This document shows positions 17,853 to 27,201 of a stretch of 64,000 nt of DNA, piece by piece. Where the stretch lies: positions 1,452,163 to 1,516,162 of the forward strand of contig NZ_BAABDF010000007.1 of assembly GCF_039539485.1 (NCBI RefSeq), read 5' to 3'. This stretch comes from Celeribacter arenosi (GTDB taxonomy: Bacteria; Pseudomonadota; Alphaproteobacteria; Rhodobacterales; Rhodobacteraceae). Below the pieces are notes generated by a model. The model worked only from the letters and a program-made list of their open reading frames with translations, made no database searches and was not told where the DNA came from. Within the stretch, counting starts at the first letter, position 1; every line of letters begins with the position of its first letter. Both the position numbers and the translations under genes were made by a program.

Positions 17853-18883
17853 CACGATGCGTATACGTCTGGCAGGTCGAGCGGGTCACGCGCCAGCCAT
17901 TCGGGCACCGGCAACCCTTTTTCGCGCAGAAACTCGGGATTGAAGAGTTTCGATTGATACCGCGTGCCGTAGTCGCACAGGATCGTCACGATGGTGTGGC
18001 CCGGCCCCATTTCGCGCGCCATGTGCATGGCGCCGGCAACATTGATGCCCGACGAGCCGCCAAGACACAGACCCTCCTTGGCCAAAAGATCAAACACAAC
18101 CGGCAAGGCCTCTTCATCGGGGACCTGATAGGCCATGTCGGGCGTAAAGCCTTCGAGGTTGGCGGTGATCCGACCCTGCCCGATCCCTTCGGTGATCGAA
18201 CCACCCTCGGATTTCAGCTCACCATTCGTGTAGAAATTATAGAGCGCGGCACCCATCGGATCGGCAAGACCGATTTTCACGCCTTTTGGCTGTAGCGCCA
18301 TACCCACACCCGCAAGCGTACCACCGGAGCCCACCGCACAGATGAACCCGTCGACGTTGCCGTCAAGCTGATCCCATATTTCCGGACCGGTGCCCTCGAC
18401 GTGGGCCTGCCGGTTGGCCGTATTGTCGAACTGGTTCGCCCAAATCGCGCCATTAGGCTCCGTCTTGGCCAGTTCCTCGGCCAGACGACCGGAATAGCGC
18501 ACGTAGTTGTTTGGATTGCGATAGGGCGCAGCTGGCACCTGAACCAACTCGGCCCCTGCCAAGCGGATCATGTCCTTCTTCTCTTGGGACTGTGTCTCGG
18601 GAATCACAATGACGGTTTTGAACCCCATTGCAGCCCCCACAAGCGCGAGACCAATGCCGGTATTACCCGCGGTCCCTTCGACAATCGTGCCGCCCGGCTT
18701 CAAAAGGCCTTTGGCAACCGCATCACGGATGATGTAGAGCGCCGCGCGATCCTTTACCGACTGACCGGGGTTCATGAACTCCGCTTTGCCAAAAATATCG
18801 CAGCCGGTCGCCTCTGATGGCCCCTTGAGGCGGATCAGGGGAGTGTTCCCGATTGTCTCGATCAAATCGCGATTTACACGCAT
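17852..18883 (-). CDS. cysK: Cysteine synthase A
   Basis: A 343-residue fold-II PLP enzyme that makes cysteine from O-acetylserine and sulfide. The PLP lysine is K44 in MNPGQSVKDRAALYII, the phosphate loop is GTAGNTGIGLALVGAAMG, and GSGGTLAG and GLCLGGSSGINVAG complete the site. It heads the cysK-mscS-alaX operon. The sulfide it uses would come from the sulfite reductase operon later in the window (37653-40766), so the two loci act in one pathway. Confidence 0.93.
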   Translation of the reverse strand: MRVNRDLIETIGNTPLIRLKGPSEATGCDIFGKAEFMNPGQSVKDRAALYIIRDAVAKGLLKPGGTIVEGTAGNTGIGLALVGAAMGFKTVIVIPETQSQEKKDMIRLAGAELVQVPAAPYRNPNNYVRYSGRLAEELAKTEPNGAIWANQFDNTANRQAHVEGTGPEIWDQLDGNVDGFICAVGSGGTLAGVGMALQPKGVKIGLADPMGAALYNFYTNGELKSEGGSITEGIGQGRITANLEGFTPDMAYQVPDEEALPVVFDLLAKEGLCLGGSSGINVAGAMHMAREMGPGHTIVTILCDYGTRYQSKLFNPEFLREKGLPVPEWLARDPLDLPDVYAS

Positions 18884-19037
18884 GGGCCTAGGGCTCCTGT
18901 TATTCTGTCTTCGCTGAATGTGTAGAACGCAGGTTTCGCGAACTCAAGGGAGCCGAGATAACTGAGGGACAATGTCCGGCGCTTTGGCGACAAAGGCGAA
19001 CAAACGTGCTGCGAGGCTGTGATCCGCGATAAAGCCA

Positions 19038-20402
19038 TCATTGCCGCTTTTCCAACCGAATCCAAATGCCATCTCGCGAACGGACGGTTAGATGTGCGAC
19101 CGGCACCGGTTCACGCCCCGCCACAATGGAAATTCGGAAGGCACGCGCAATCATCGCGATTAAAAGCGGTCCTTCAACCATCGCAAAGCCGGCACCTGTG
19201 CACACGCGGGGACCGGAAGAGAACGGTATGAAAGCGTCGCGAAGGCACTGTTTGCCGTTTTCTGTGCCAAACCGGTCGGGATCAAACACATCGGGATCAT
19301 CCCAAAACCGTTCATGTCGCCCCAAGTGCCACGGTGACAACACGATCTGCGCCCCTTTGGGCACGTCACGTTCGCGAAACCGGACAGGGCACGACGCCTC
19401 ACGTACCATCATCGGCACGGGCGGATAGAGACGCAACGTTTCGCGAAACACGTCCCGCGTGAACCGCAGTTTGGACAGATCCGAAAACGCGGGCGCATCG
19501 CCCAATTGCGCGCCCTCCGCCGCAACCCGTTCCTGCGCATCTGGGTCGGCGGCGAGCAGCCATAGTGCCCAAGCCAGTGCAGACGCCGAGGTTTCGTGAC
19601 CTGCGAGGAAAAAGATCGCGACCTGATCCACCATCTCGCCATCGTCAAAGGTCGCGCCGGTTTCAGGATCGACGGTCGTCATGATCTTGGTCGCCAGATC
19701 GTCAGGCGCGGTACCCGCCGCGATTTCGCGCGCACGCGTCGCGGTCATCTCTGTGATCAAGCGGCGGATTTCGCGCGCACTCTTGCGGGTTCTGGCACCG
19801 TGAAGACGCGGCATCCAACGCGGCAAAGGCAAAAAGGCCGCAATATTCAGAATGGGTTGCGCGCGCTGATAGGTCTGGAATTGCTCGAAAACGGCGCGCG
19901 CCGTGCCATGGGTAATCGGGATGGAAAAAAGCGTGCGGAAAATGACGTCCGCGGCGGCATGTGAGGTCTGTGGCTCGACATCAAACGCCCCCTCTTCTTT
20001 AGACAGGCGTTCAACGGCCTCCTGCGCGGCGGCGAACATCGCAGGGAAAGTATCGCGCAGACGCCCGCCCTCGAACGCCGGATCGATGATACGCCGCTGC
20101 CGCTTCCACGTCTCGCCATTGGTCAAAAACACGCTGTCGCCCAACAGAGGACGCAGGCCCTCGGCCACCCGATCCGATTTGGGAAAATCCATAGGCCGTT
20201 CGTTCAACACGGTTTTCACAAGTGAGGGCTGGTTCACCAGATAGGAGCGAAAGAACGGTGTGCGGAATTCGGCCATCCACGCACGGTAGAGCTTCGCTGG
20301 TTGCGCAGACAAAATATCGCGCCGGAACAATCGCAAATAGGCAAAAAGCCCGACCTTGTCGGGGCGCGCACGCGGCTTTGGCGGGGTGAGACGACCGGTC
20401 AT
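19038..20402 (-). CDS. Cytochrome P450
   Basis: A 454-residue soluble P450. The oxygen-activating I helix is FFLAGHETSASALAWALW, the K-helix ExxR is in FRETLRLYPP, and the heme loop FSSGPRVCTGAG gives proximal ligand Cys401. There is no N-terminal membrane anchor. Its ATG overlaps the stop of the upstream membrane hydrolase gene (ATGA), so the two are co-translated. No dedicated ferredoxin or reductase is next to it, and the substrate is not predictable; a fatty acyl or lipid substrate would fit the hydrolase partner but is inference. Confidence 0.92.
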   Translation of the reverse strand: MTGRLTPPKPRARPDKVGLFAYLRLFRRDILSAQPAKLYRAWMAEFRTPFFRSYLVNQPSLVKTVLNERPMDFPKSDRVAEGLRPLLGDSVFLTNGETWKRQRRIIDPAFEGGRLRDTFPAMFAAAQEAVERLSKEEGAFDVEPQTSHAAADVIFRTLFSIPITHGTARAVFEQFQTYQRAQPILNIAAFLPLPRWMPRLHGARTRKSAREIRRLITEMTATRAREIAAGTAPDDLATKIMTTVDPETGATFDDGEMVDQVAIFFLAGHETSASALAWALWLLAADPDAQERVAAEGAQLGDAPAFSDLSKLRFTRDVFRETLRLYPPVPMMVREASCPVRFRERDVPKGAQIVLSPWHLGRHERFWDDPDVFDPDRFGTENGKQCLRDAFIPFSSGPRVCTGAGFAMVEGPLLIAMIARAFRISIVAGREPVPVAHLTVRSRDGIWIRLEKRQ

Positions 20403-21616
20403 TGGGCCATCGTCCTGTGGCGATTGACCGGACGGGTAATCCGGCTCGGGCTCGCCACCTCGCCCTCAAACCGTGACGCAAGCGTCTGCGGTCCCGCCGT
20501 CACGCGAAAGTAGTCGTAGGACTGCGGATGATCGAAGGCGCAGAGGTACTGGAAATGCAGCCTGAAAAACCGGTGCTTCATAGCGGCGAGCGATTCCGAA
20601 GACAGCGTCTGTGAGAAAGCCGCAGACAGGATCAATGGATGGCGCTGGTTTTTACCGGCAACACCAGTGGTCTGAACCGGATCACATAGCGCAAACGAAC
20701 ACGGGTCCCCCGGAGCAGTAACATCAACCCAGAACAGGTTCTCTGTCTGCGAAAGATAGCGCAAATCCCGACGGATTTCATACGCTTGAGGCAGGAAAGA
20801 CACCATTGGAACGACCTGACCGAGCGTCAGGAACGACAATTGCGCAGCGCCCTCCCCGACCTCTTCGCGCCGGATCAGGTCCGCGAGAATTTCTATCCCG
20901 AGATGCGCGCCAGACGAATGGCCCACCACAAGAACCTCATCAAAAGGTTGCGAAAGCGCCTCTGCGATATCGTGGCGAAACGCATCCATCCGCTCGCGCA
21001 GGGCTGGTGGATTTGCCCCTCGCCAACGCGCGGAAAACCCGTAATCATGCATCAGATAATAGGCAAAAAACTTACCATCGATCCTTTTGAACCAGACCAA
21101 TAAAGCGTAGGCCGCACCTAGGCCCAAGACAGCGGCGAGACCGCGCGCTGCGCCGCCAATGCCCGCACCAATCGCGTAGACAACCCCGAACAATGCGAGT
21201 GCGAGCAACAGTTGGATTGTCAGGATGGCGACTGGGTAGAGCGCGGCGATAACTGGCCCCCTGCGCAGTTTCATCAGATCAAATAAAGTGCCCGTGGAAA
21301 TGTAAATCCACGCCGTGCGCAGCAGGATCGCATAGGTGCCAAACACCCCTGCCCGCATGCTGTCCTGAACGATGTCGGCCCATTCGAGAATCTCGAATTC
21401 AGTATGCGTTGTCTGACCTTCGATCTCGGCCTCAACCGACCACCCGAACCGGGCACCTTCGCGGCGGGTAAGGTCGAACGTGAAATCCGATATTTTCGCC
21501 TGCTTTTCGCCTTCTGTGCGATACAGCTCGCGATAGCGGCGCGGTGGCATCGGGTCGTAGCCGGGGATGTAAAACACCCGCCGCCGTCTCACCTGCCCCG
21601 TATTCTGATCGCCCAT
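20399..21616 (-). CDS. Membrane-anchored alpha/beta-hydrolase-like protein
   Basis: A 405-residue protein. An N-terminal soluble part begins VFYIPGYDPMPPRRYRELY. Two or more membrane segments lie at about 122-178. A C-terminal hydrolase-like part has the nucleophile elbow VGHSSGAHLG (Ser234) and candidate acid/His residues later (CAFDHPQSYDYF). Its stop overlaps the P450 start by four bases. I recognise it only as an uncharacterised roseobacter-type protein. A lipase/esterase acting at the inner membrane is plausible but not shown. Confidence 0.7.
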   Translation of the reverse strand: MGDQNTGQVRRRRVFYIPGYDPMPPRRYRELYRTEGEKQAKISDFTFDLTRREGARFGWSVEAEIEGQTTHTEFEILEWADIVQDSMRAGVFGTYAILLRTAWIYISTGTLFDLMKLRRGPVIAALYPVAILTIQLLLALALFGVVYAIGAGIGGAARGLAAVLGLGAAYALLVWFKRIDGKFFAYYLMHDYGFSARWRGANPPALRERMDAFRHDIAEALSQPFDEVLVVGHSSGAHLGIEILADLIRREEVGEGAAQLSFLTLGQVVPMVSFLPQAYEIRRDLRYLSQTENLFWVDVTAPGDPCSFALCDPVQTTGVAGKNQRHPLILSAAFSQTLSSESLAAMKHRFFRLHFQYLCAFDHPQSYDYFRVTAGPQTLASRFEGEVASPSRITRPVNRHRTMAQ

Positions 21617-21676
21617 TCTCGCGCGCCCGCCTGTTTTGAGACAAGCCTAGCCCACCAGCGTGACCTTGATAAGCCC

Positions 21677-22426
21677 CTAGCCGACTGTCGCGAGAGCCGG
21701 AAAAGTTTCGAGCAGCCAATAGGAGAAACGCGAGAACGCGCCTGTGACCAGCATCAGTCCTACCAACACCAACATCGCGCCCATCACCTTCTCGATTATC
21801 CCCATATGGCGTTTGAGGCGGTTCATGACGCCCATCGCGCGGGTGATAAAGATGGCCGATAACAGGAACGGCAATCCCAGCCCGACTGCATAGGTGGCCA
21901 AGAGCGTGGTGCCGCGGCTTACCGAGCCTTCTTGTGCGGCGATGGACAGGATTGCGCCGAGCTGCGGGCCGATGCAGGGCGTCCATCCGAACGCAAACGC
22001 GAGACCGAGGATATAGGCCCCAAATGCGGTCCCTCCCTGATCACCCGCATCCAAGCGCGCCTCACGATCAAGGATCCCGATCCGGTAAACGGATAGAAAA
22101 TGCAGCCCCAACGCAATGATGACGACCCCAGATATCCGGCCAAACAGGACCTGGTTCTGCAAAAAGAACGCGCCGAACACCGATGCCGTGAACCCGAGGA
22201 ACAGAAACACCGTTGAAAGCCCGAGCACGAACATGAGTGCGGGCACGATCGCGCGACGGCTCCCGCCCTTTTCAGACAATTCGCCCATAGAAATGCCCGA
22301 CATATAGGCCAGATAGGGCGGCACAATCGGCAGGACGCAGGGGCTGATAAAGGACGCAAAGCCCGCCGCCAACGCGACAAGCATCGCCGGCAGCAGCGTT
22401 GCATCAAAGAGATCGATCCCGAACAT
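21677..22426 (-). CDS. ccdA: Cytochrome c biogenesis protein CcdA
   Basis: A 249-residue membrane protein with six helices. It passes electrons from thioredoxin to periplasmic thiol carriers for cytochrome c maturation. The two redox cysteines stand in the paired motifs FISPCVLPIVPPYLAYMSG and FGWTPCIGPQLGAIL, as in all short DsbD/CcdA proteins. The start at 22426 places the first helix directly after the N-terminus; an upstream 53-residue extension is unlikely. It precedes the membrane hydrolase gene with a 60 bp gap. Confidence 0.92.
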   Translation of the reverse strand: MFGIDLFDATLLPAMLVALAAGFASFISPCVLPIVPPYLAYMSGISMGELSEKGGSRRAIVPALMFVLGLSTVFLFLGFTASVFGAFFLQNQVLFGRISGVVIIALGLHFLSVYRIGILDREARLDAGDQGGTAFGAYILGLAFAFGWTPCIGPQLGAILSIAAQEGSVSRGTTLLATYAVGLGLPFLLSAIFITRAMGVMNRLKRHMGIIEKVMGAMLVLVGLMLVTGAFSRFSYWLLETFPALATVG

Positions 22427-22520
22427 AGGAGTGCTCTTGCCACACGCGGGCGCACCTGACCAGAACCTGTTGTGTCGCAGCCACTCACTTTCGCGTAAGG
22501 TGCCATCCACAAAAGAAAAA

Positions 22521-22546
22521 GGCCCGCGCAATGGCGGGCCCTTTTT
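22521..22546 (-). terminator. Rho-independent terminator of rne
   Basis: Stem GGCCCGC / GCGGGCC with a six-base loop, flanked by runs of A and T on both sides, just after the rne stop codon. On the minus strand it ends with a T run. The symmetry would also stop transcription on the other strand. Confidence 0.8.
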
Positions 22547-22563
22547 AATCTCTATGGCGCTCC

Positions 22564-25320
22564 TTAGCGACCCATGCTCCACCAACCGCGCCGCTTGGGC
22601 CCGCTCGACGGCTCATCTTCCTTTTTGGCCGCTTCTGGTTCGGGCGCTGCGGCCGGCACCGCCTCGGCAACTTCCACCTTTTTCGCAACCGGTTCAGGCT
22701 CCGCAGGCGGGGCAACCTCTGCCGTGGTTTCCGCATCTGCGGTTTCTACAACAGCTGCGACTGTGTCTGCGGCGGGTTTGCGGCTACGCGTGCGCTTCGG
22801 CTTTGGCTTTGGCGCAGGCTCGGCAGCTTCCACTGCCACTTCGGGTGCTTCCACGGCCTCCTCGGTCGGCTCTACCGCTGCCTTTTTACGGCTCCGTGTG
22901 CGTTTAGGCTTGGGTGCAACCGCTTCTTCGGCGGGCGCGTCCTCGGCCGGTGCCTCTGCAGCAACGGCTACCTCGGCTGCGGCCTCTTCCTGAACCGCAT
23001 CTGCTTTTGGTTTGCGCGACCGGGTACGGGTGCGTTTGGGTTTCGGCGCGGGTTCCTCAGCAGCCTCGGCTGCGTCTTCTACCGGCTCGGACTTTTCAGC
23101 CGTCACTGCACCAGAATCTGCATCGGCGGCACCGTCGGCCTGAGCATTGTCACCGTTTTCGCCATTCTCGCCATTCTCGCCGTTTTCACCCGACTTGCCG
23201 CGACCGCGACGACGACGACGACGACGGCGCTTCTTCGGTTTGTCTTCGTCATCCCCGGTCTCGCCCTGTGGTGCGGACTGGGAAGCAGCTTCCTGCTTTT
23301 CGACGTCGACCTCTTCTGTATCCACATCACCTTCGTTGTCGATGTCATCCATCAGCGCAGACGAGGCAGAGATCACGGGCGCGCTTTCAGTCGCAATCAC
23401 ACGCGTCGCGGTCTTGAATTTTTCGATTGTGAAGTCGGGCGAGATCATCGACGGATCGGCCTCGATCCGCACGGCCATACCGTAACGGGCTTCGATCTGG
23501 GCGATGTGTTCGCGCTTGACGTTCACCAGATAGTTGACGATGGCCACTGGCGCACACAATAGAACTTCACGCGACCGCTTGCGGGTGCCCTCTTCTTCGA
23601 GCTGACGCAAAATCGTGAGCGCCATGTTGTCGTCCGAGCGAATGAGACCCGTGCCGTGGCAATGGGCGCAGGGCTGTGTCGTGGCCTCCAACATCCCCGG
23701 GCGCAAGCGCTGGCGCGACATTTCCAACAGACCAAAACCGGAAATACGACCGACCTGAATGCGGGCGCGATCGGTTTTCAGTTTGTCTTTGAGACGCTTT
23801 TCAACGGCCGCGTTATTACGGCGCTCTTCCATATCGATGAAATCGATGACGATGAGACCGGCGAGATCGCGCAGACGGGCCTGACGTGCAACCTCTTCGG
23901 CCGCCTCCAGGTTGGTTTTGAGCGCGGTTTCCTCGATCGAACCCTCTTTCGTGGCACGACCGGAGTTCACATCGACCGCGACAAGCGCTTCGGTAACATC
24001 GATGACGATATAGCCGCCCGAGCGGAGCTGAACCGTCGGGTTGAACATCGAACTCAGATAGCTTTCCACTTGGTAGCGGGCGAAAAGCGGCAGCTGGTCA
24101 CCGTAGTTTTTCACGTTTTTGGCGTGCGACGGCATGATCATCTTCATAAAGTCTTTGGCGGTCCGATATCCGGCCTCGCCTTCGACGATCACCTCGTCAA
24201 TCTCTTTGGAATAGAGATCACGGATCGACCGTTTGATCAGGTCGCCCTCTTCGTAGATTTTAGCGGGCGCACCGGATTTGAGCGTCAATTCACGGATCTG
24301 TTCCCACATCCGCTTGAGATAATCGTAGTCACGCTTGATCTCGGTCTTGGTGCGCTGCGAACCCGCCGTGCGCACGATGAGACCCGCGCCCTTTGGCACG
24401 TCCATCTCGGAGGCGATTTCTTTGAGCTTCTTGCGGTCGACGGCGTTGGTGATTTTGCGCGAAATACCACCACCACGGGCGGTGTTTGGCATCAGAACGC
24501 AATAACGACCGGCCAGTGAGAGATAGGTCGTGAGAGCCGCGCCTTTGTTGCCGCGCTCCTCTTTGACGACCTGAACCAGCATGATCTGGCGAACTTTGAC
24601 GACTTCCTGAATCTTGTATTTACGCGCGCGGGGTTTGCGCACGGGACGGATGTCCTCAGGAGAGTCATCGTCGGCAACGCTTTCGATCGAGGGATCTTTG
24701 TCGGCGTCGTCCCCGTCGCTGTCGCCATCGTCTTGATCGTCGGACGCATCCTCTGCCTCAGCGGCGTCGGCCTGATCTTCTTCGGGCTCTTCAACGGGTG
24801 TGTCGGCAACCGTGAAAGCGGGCGAAAGCCCCTCTTCTGCGGACGCAGCACCGGCTTCGTCGCCAGCAACCGCCTGATCGCCATCCTGATCTTCGGTCTC
24901 TACGACTTCGAGGCCGGAGACCTCTTTGGTCTCCACGGCGTCATCGGTTTTAACATCTTCGGCCTTGGAGCGCGACCGCGACCGGCGGCGGGACCGTTTG
25001 GGTTTGTCTTCTTCTTCTTCCTGAGCCTGCGCAAAGGCCAGTTCTTCGGCCATGAGCGCTTCGCGATCAGCAACCGGAATTTGGTAGTAATCGGGGTGGA
25101 TTTCCGAAAAGGCGAGGAAACCGTGACGGTTTCCGCCGTAATCGACAAAGGCCGCCTGAAGCGACGGTTCGACCCGAGTAATTTTTGCTAGATAGATATT
25201 GCCAGCGAGCTGGCGTTTGTTTTCGGACTCAAAGTCAAATTCTTCGACCTTGTTGCCGTCCACCACCACGACGCGGGTCTCTTCCGCGTGGGTGGCGTCG
25301 ATGAGCATTTTTTTTGCCAT
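22564..25320 (-). CDS. rne: Ribonuclease E/G
   Basis: A 918-residue endoribonuclease, the core of RNA decay and rRNA/tRNA processing. The S1 domain starts at about 35 (AGNIYLAKITRVEPSLQAAFVDYG) and is split by a long basic-then-acidic insert (about 100-235). The RNase H-like and DNase I-like parts follow (GGYIVIDVTEALVAVDVNSG; LIVIDFIDMEERRN), then the zinc-link CAHCHGTG. The C-terminal third (about 670-918) is disordered, with Ala/Glu-rich stretches and repeated KPKRTRSRK-type basic blocks, a likely RNA and degradosome scaffold. A long 5' region precedes it, as expected for an autoregulated rne. Confidence 0.95.
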   Translation of the reverse strand: MAKKMLIDATHAEETRVVVVDGNKVEEFDFESENKRQLAGNIYLAKITRVEPSLQAAFVDYGGNRHGFLAFSEIHPDYYQIPVADREALMAEELAFAQAQEEEEDKPKRSRRRSRSRSKAEDVKTDDAVETKEVSGLEVVETEDQDGDQAVAGDEAGAASAEEGLSPAFTVADTPVEEPEEDQADAAEAEDASDDQDDGDSDGDDADKDPSIESVADDDSPEDIRPVRKPRARKYKIQEVVKVRQIMLVQVVKEERGNKGAALTTYLSLAGRYCVLMPNTARGGGISRKITNAVDRKKLKEIASEMDVPKGAGLIVRTAGSQRTKTEIKRDYDYLKRMWEQIRELTLKSGAPAKIYEEGDLIKRSIRDLYSKEIDEVIVEGEAGYRTAKDFMKMIMPSHAKNVKNYGDQLPLFARYQVESYLSSMFNPTVQLRSGGYIVIDVTEALVAVDVNSGRATKEGSIEETALKTNLEAAEEVARQARLRDLAGLIVIDFIDMEERRNNAAVEKRLKDKLKTDRARIQVGRISGFGLLEMSRQRLRPGMLEATTQPCAHCHGTGLIRSDDNMALTILRQLEEEGTRKRSREVLLCAPVAIVNYLVNVKREHIAQIEARYGMAVRIEADPSMISPDFTIEKFKTATRVIATESAPVISASSALMDDIDNEGDVDTEEVDVEKQEAASQSAPQGETGDDEDKPKKRRRRRRRRGRGKSGENGENGENGENGDNAQADGAADADSGAVTAEKSEPVEDAAEAAEEPAPKPKRTRTRSRKPKADAVQEEAAAEVAVAAEAPAEDAPAEEAVAPKPKRTRSRKKAAVEPTEEAVEAPEVAVEAAEPAPKPKPKRTRSRKPAADTVAAVVETADAETTAEVAPPAEPEPVAKKVEVAEAVPAAAPEPEAAKKEDEPSSGPKRRGWWSMGR

Positions 25321-25815
25321 TGTATGGTTCTTCCGTCACCCGACACGCTTCGCCTCGCACCAATCGGCGCGAGAGAGTGATGTGGATGATTGTTGGGGGC
25401 GAGGCACACAGCGGACAATGCTGAAAGGGCACTTACGCCCTGTTCCAGTCTAGATCTTGCCTGTGCGCGCGTCATCGCGTTGCTTCTCCGGCGCGTACCC
25501 GCAATGCGGCCCGCGCCCATTTTCTTCCCGTGCCTCACATAAAAGGCTATCGGGACGTACATATGCCGGTGGTTTTGTCATGCCGACCGGCGCTATCGGT
25601 CTGCACCGGAGACGGGCGGCTTTTCACGAATAATACGGGGCCAGCGCGACGCCTGAGGGCAGCGAATCTTGTCAACACGCTTACCCGCATTTGCGGATGG
25701 GAGCGTGCATCTAAAATCAGTAATGGCGCAAACACACGATTACAACCTGCAATTTCGCAAGCCGCCTCGGGACAACCGGCAGCCTTCCCCTCAAGGCGCC
25801 CATGCGCGCATAGGT
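25321..25815 (-). promoter_or_regulatory. Long 5' region of rne
   Basis: About 495 bp between the upstream dctD-like gene and the rne ATG, without a convincing gene. In other proteobacteria rne has a long structured leader through which RNase E controls its own mRNA. This stretch could hold such a leader, but no specific structure was established. Confidence 0.4.
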
Positions 25816-27150
25816 TTAAAGGTAGTCCGAGCGCTGAAGCCCGTATTTCGCCATCTTTTCATTGAGCGTGCGGCGCGGCAGGCACAATTCGTCCATCACC
25901 GCGACAATCGACCCTTTGTGGCGACGCATCGTGTTGTCGATCAGCATCCGCTCAAAGGCTTCCACATATTCCTTGAGCGGCTTGCCCTCGGTGGTCATGG
26001 TTTGCGCATCGGGACCATCATCTTCGGCCAAAAGAAGCGAAGCAATTGAGCCCGACCCGCGCCGGTTCTGCATCACTGCGCGCTCGGCCACATTGATAAG
26101 TTGTCGGATATTGCCCGGCCAAGGTGCCTGCAGCAACTGCGCGGCTTCCTGTGCGGTGATCTCTGGCGCATCGCAGCCGTATTCTTCGGAGAACTGTTGG
26201 CTTAGACGTGTGAAAAGCGTCAGGATGTCTTCTCCGCGCGCGCGCAACGGCGGCGTGGTGATTTTCATCGCCGCGAGCCGGAAATAGAGGTCGGGGCGCA
26301 GAGCGCTCTCACAGGTTTTGCCCTGTTCCTGCAGGTTGCAGATGGCGATCACCCGCGTTTCGGCGGGCATGCCCTGATCGTTGATCCAGGTCAGCAGACG
26401 CGCCTGCAGAGCCATTGGCAATGCCTCGACGTCTTCCAGAACCAATGTGCCCCCCCGCGCCTCTTCGATAAGCGGCATGATCTGACCGTCGGGGTCAGGG
26501 CCAAACAGACGCTTGGCCAACTCCGGCTCTTCTCGGCCCGCACAGGCAAAGGTGACGAACTTCTTCGTGGCGCGCGCACCGACGGCATGGAGCGCGTGGG
26601 CGATGAGGGTCTTCCCCGTCCCCGTTTCGCCGTCGATCAGCACATGACCGTCCGCCTGCCCGAGATCGAGAATATCCTCGCGCAACCGCTCCATGACGGG
26701 CGACGCACCGATAAGTTTCTTCATGATGCCCGTGCCGTCGCCCAACTCGCGGCGCAACGCGCGACTGTCGAGCGTGACGCGGCGCGCATTGGTCGCCTTT
26801 TTTGCGAGCTCCGTCATGCGGTCGGGATCGAATGGCTTTTCGAGGAAATCAAAGGCACCGACACGCATGGCATCCACCGCCATCGGCACATCCCCGTGGC
26901 CGGTAATCATGATCACCGGCAATCCGCTATCCAGACTCATGAGCTTTTTGAGGAACTGCATCCCGTCGATGCCCGGCATTTTAATATCCGAAATCACCAC
27001 ACCGGGGTAATCCGCGCCCACCACCTTCAACGCCTCTATGGCGGAAGGAAATGTCTCGGTGTCAAATCCCGAAAGCGCCAGCCACTGGCTGATCGATTGG
27101 CGCATGTCCTGTTCGTCGTCAACAATTGCGATTTTCATAGCTGTCGCCAT
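25816..27150 (-). CDS. dctD: DctD-like NtrC-family response regulator lacking GAFTGA
   Basis: A 444-residue three-domain regulator: receiver (D55 in VVISDIKMPG; K in FLEKPF), AAA+ domain with Walker A GETGTGKT (174-181) and Walker B-like GGTLVLEDVE, and a C-terminal Fis-type helix-turn-helix (SIVAVMDELCLPRRTLNEKM). The sigma54-contact GAFTGA loop is absent: where it belongs the sequence reads RLFGPDPDGQIMPLIEE. The start at 27150 follows GGAGGA. It is paired with the DctB-like kinase upstream (51 bp gap). It probably works without sigma54, or as a non-remodelling regulator. Confidence 0.85.
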   Translation of the reverse strand: MATAMKIAIVDDEQDMRQSISQWLALSGFDTETFPSAIEALKVVGADYPGVVISDIKMPGIDGMQFLKKLMSLDSGLPVIMITGHGDVPMAVDAMRVGAFDFLEKPFDPDRMTELAKKATNARRVTLDSRALRRELGDGTGIMKKLIGASPVMERLREDILDLGQADGHVLIDGETGTGKTLIAHALHAVGARATKKFVTFACAGREEPELAKRLFGPDPDGQIMPLIEEARGGTLVLEDVEALPMALQARLLTWINDQGMPAETRVIAICNLQEQGKTCESALRPDLYFRLAAMKITTPPLRARGEDILTLFTRLSQQFSEEYGCDAPEITAQEAAQLLQAPWPGNIRQLINVAERAVMQNRRGSGSIASLLLAEDDGPDAQTMTTEGKPLKEYVEAFERMLIDNTMRRHKGSIVAVMDELCLPRRTLNEKMAKYGLQRSDYL

Positions 27151-27201
27151 AAAGGCGTCCTCCGTCCTTTCCGCCGCGCGCACAACATCGCACGGGCGTC
27201 G

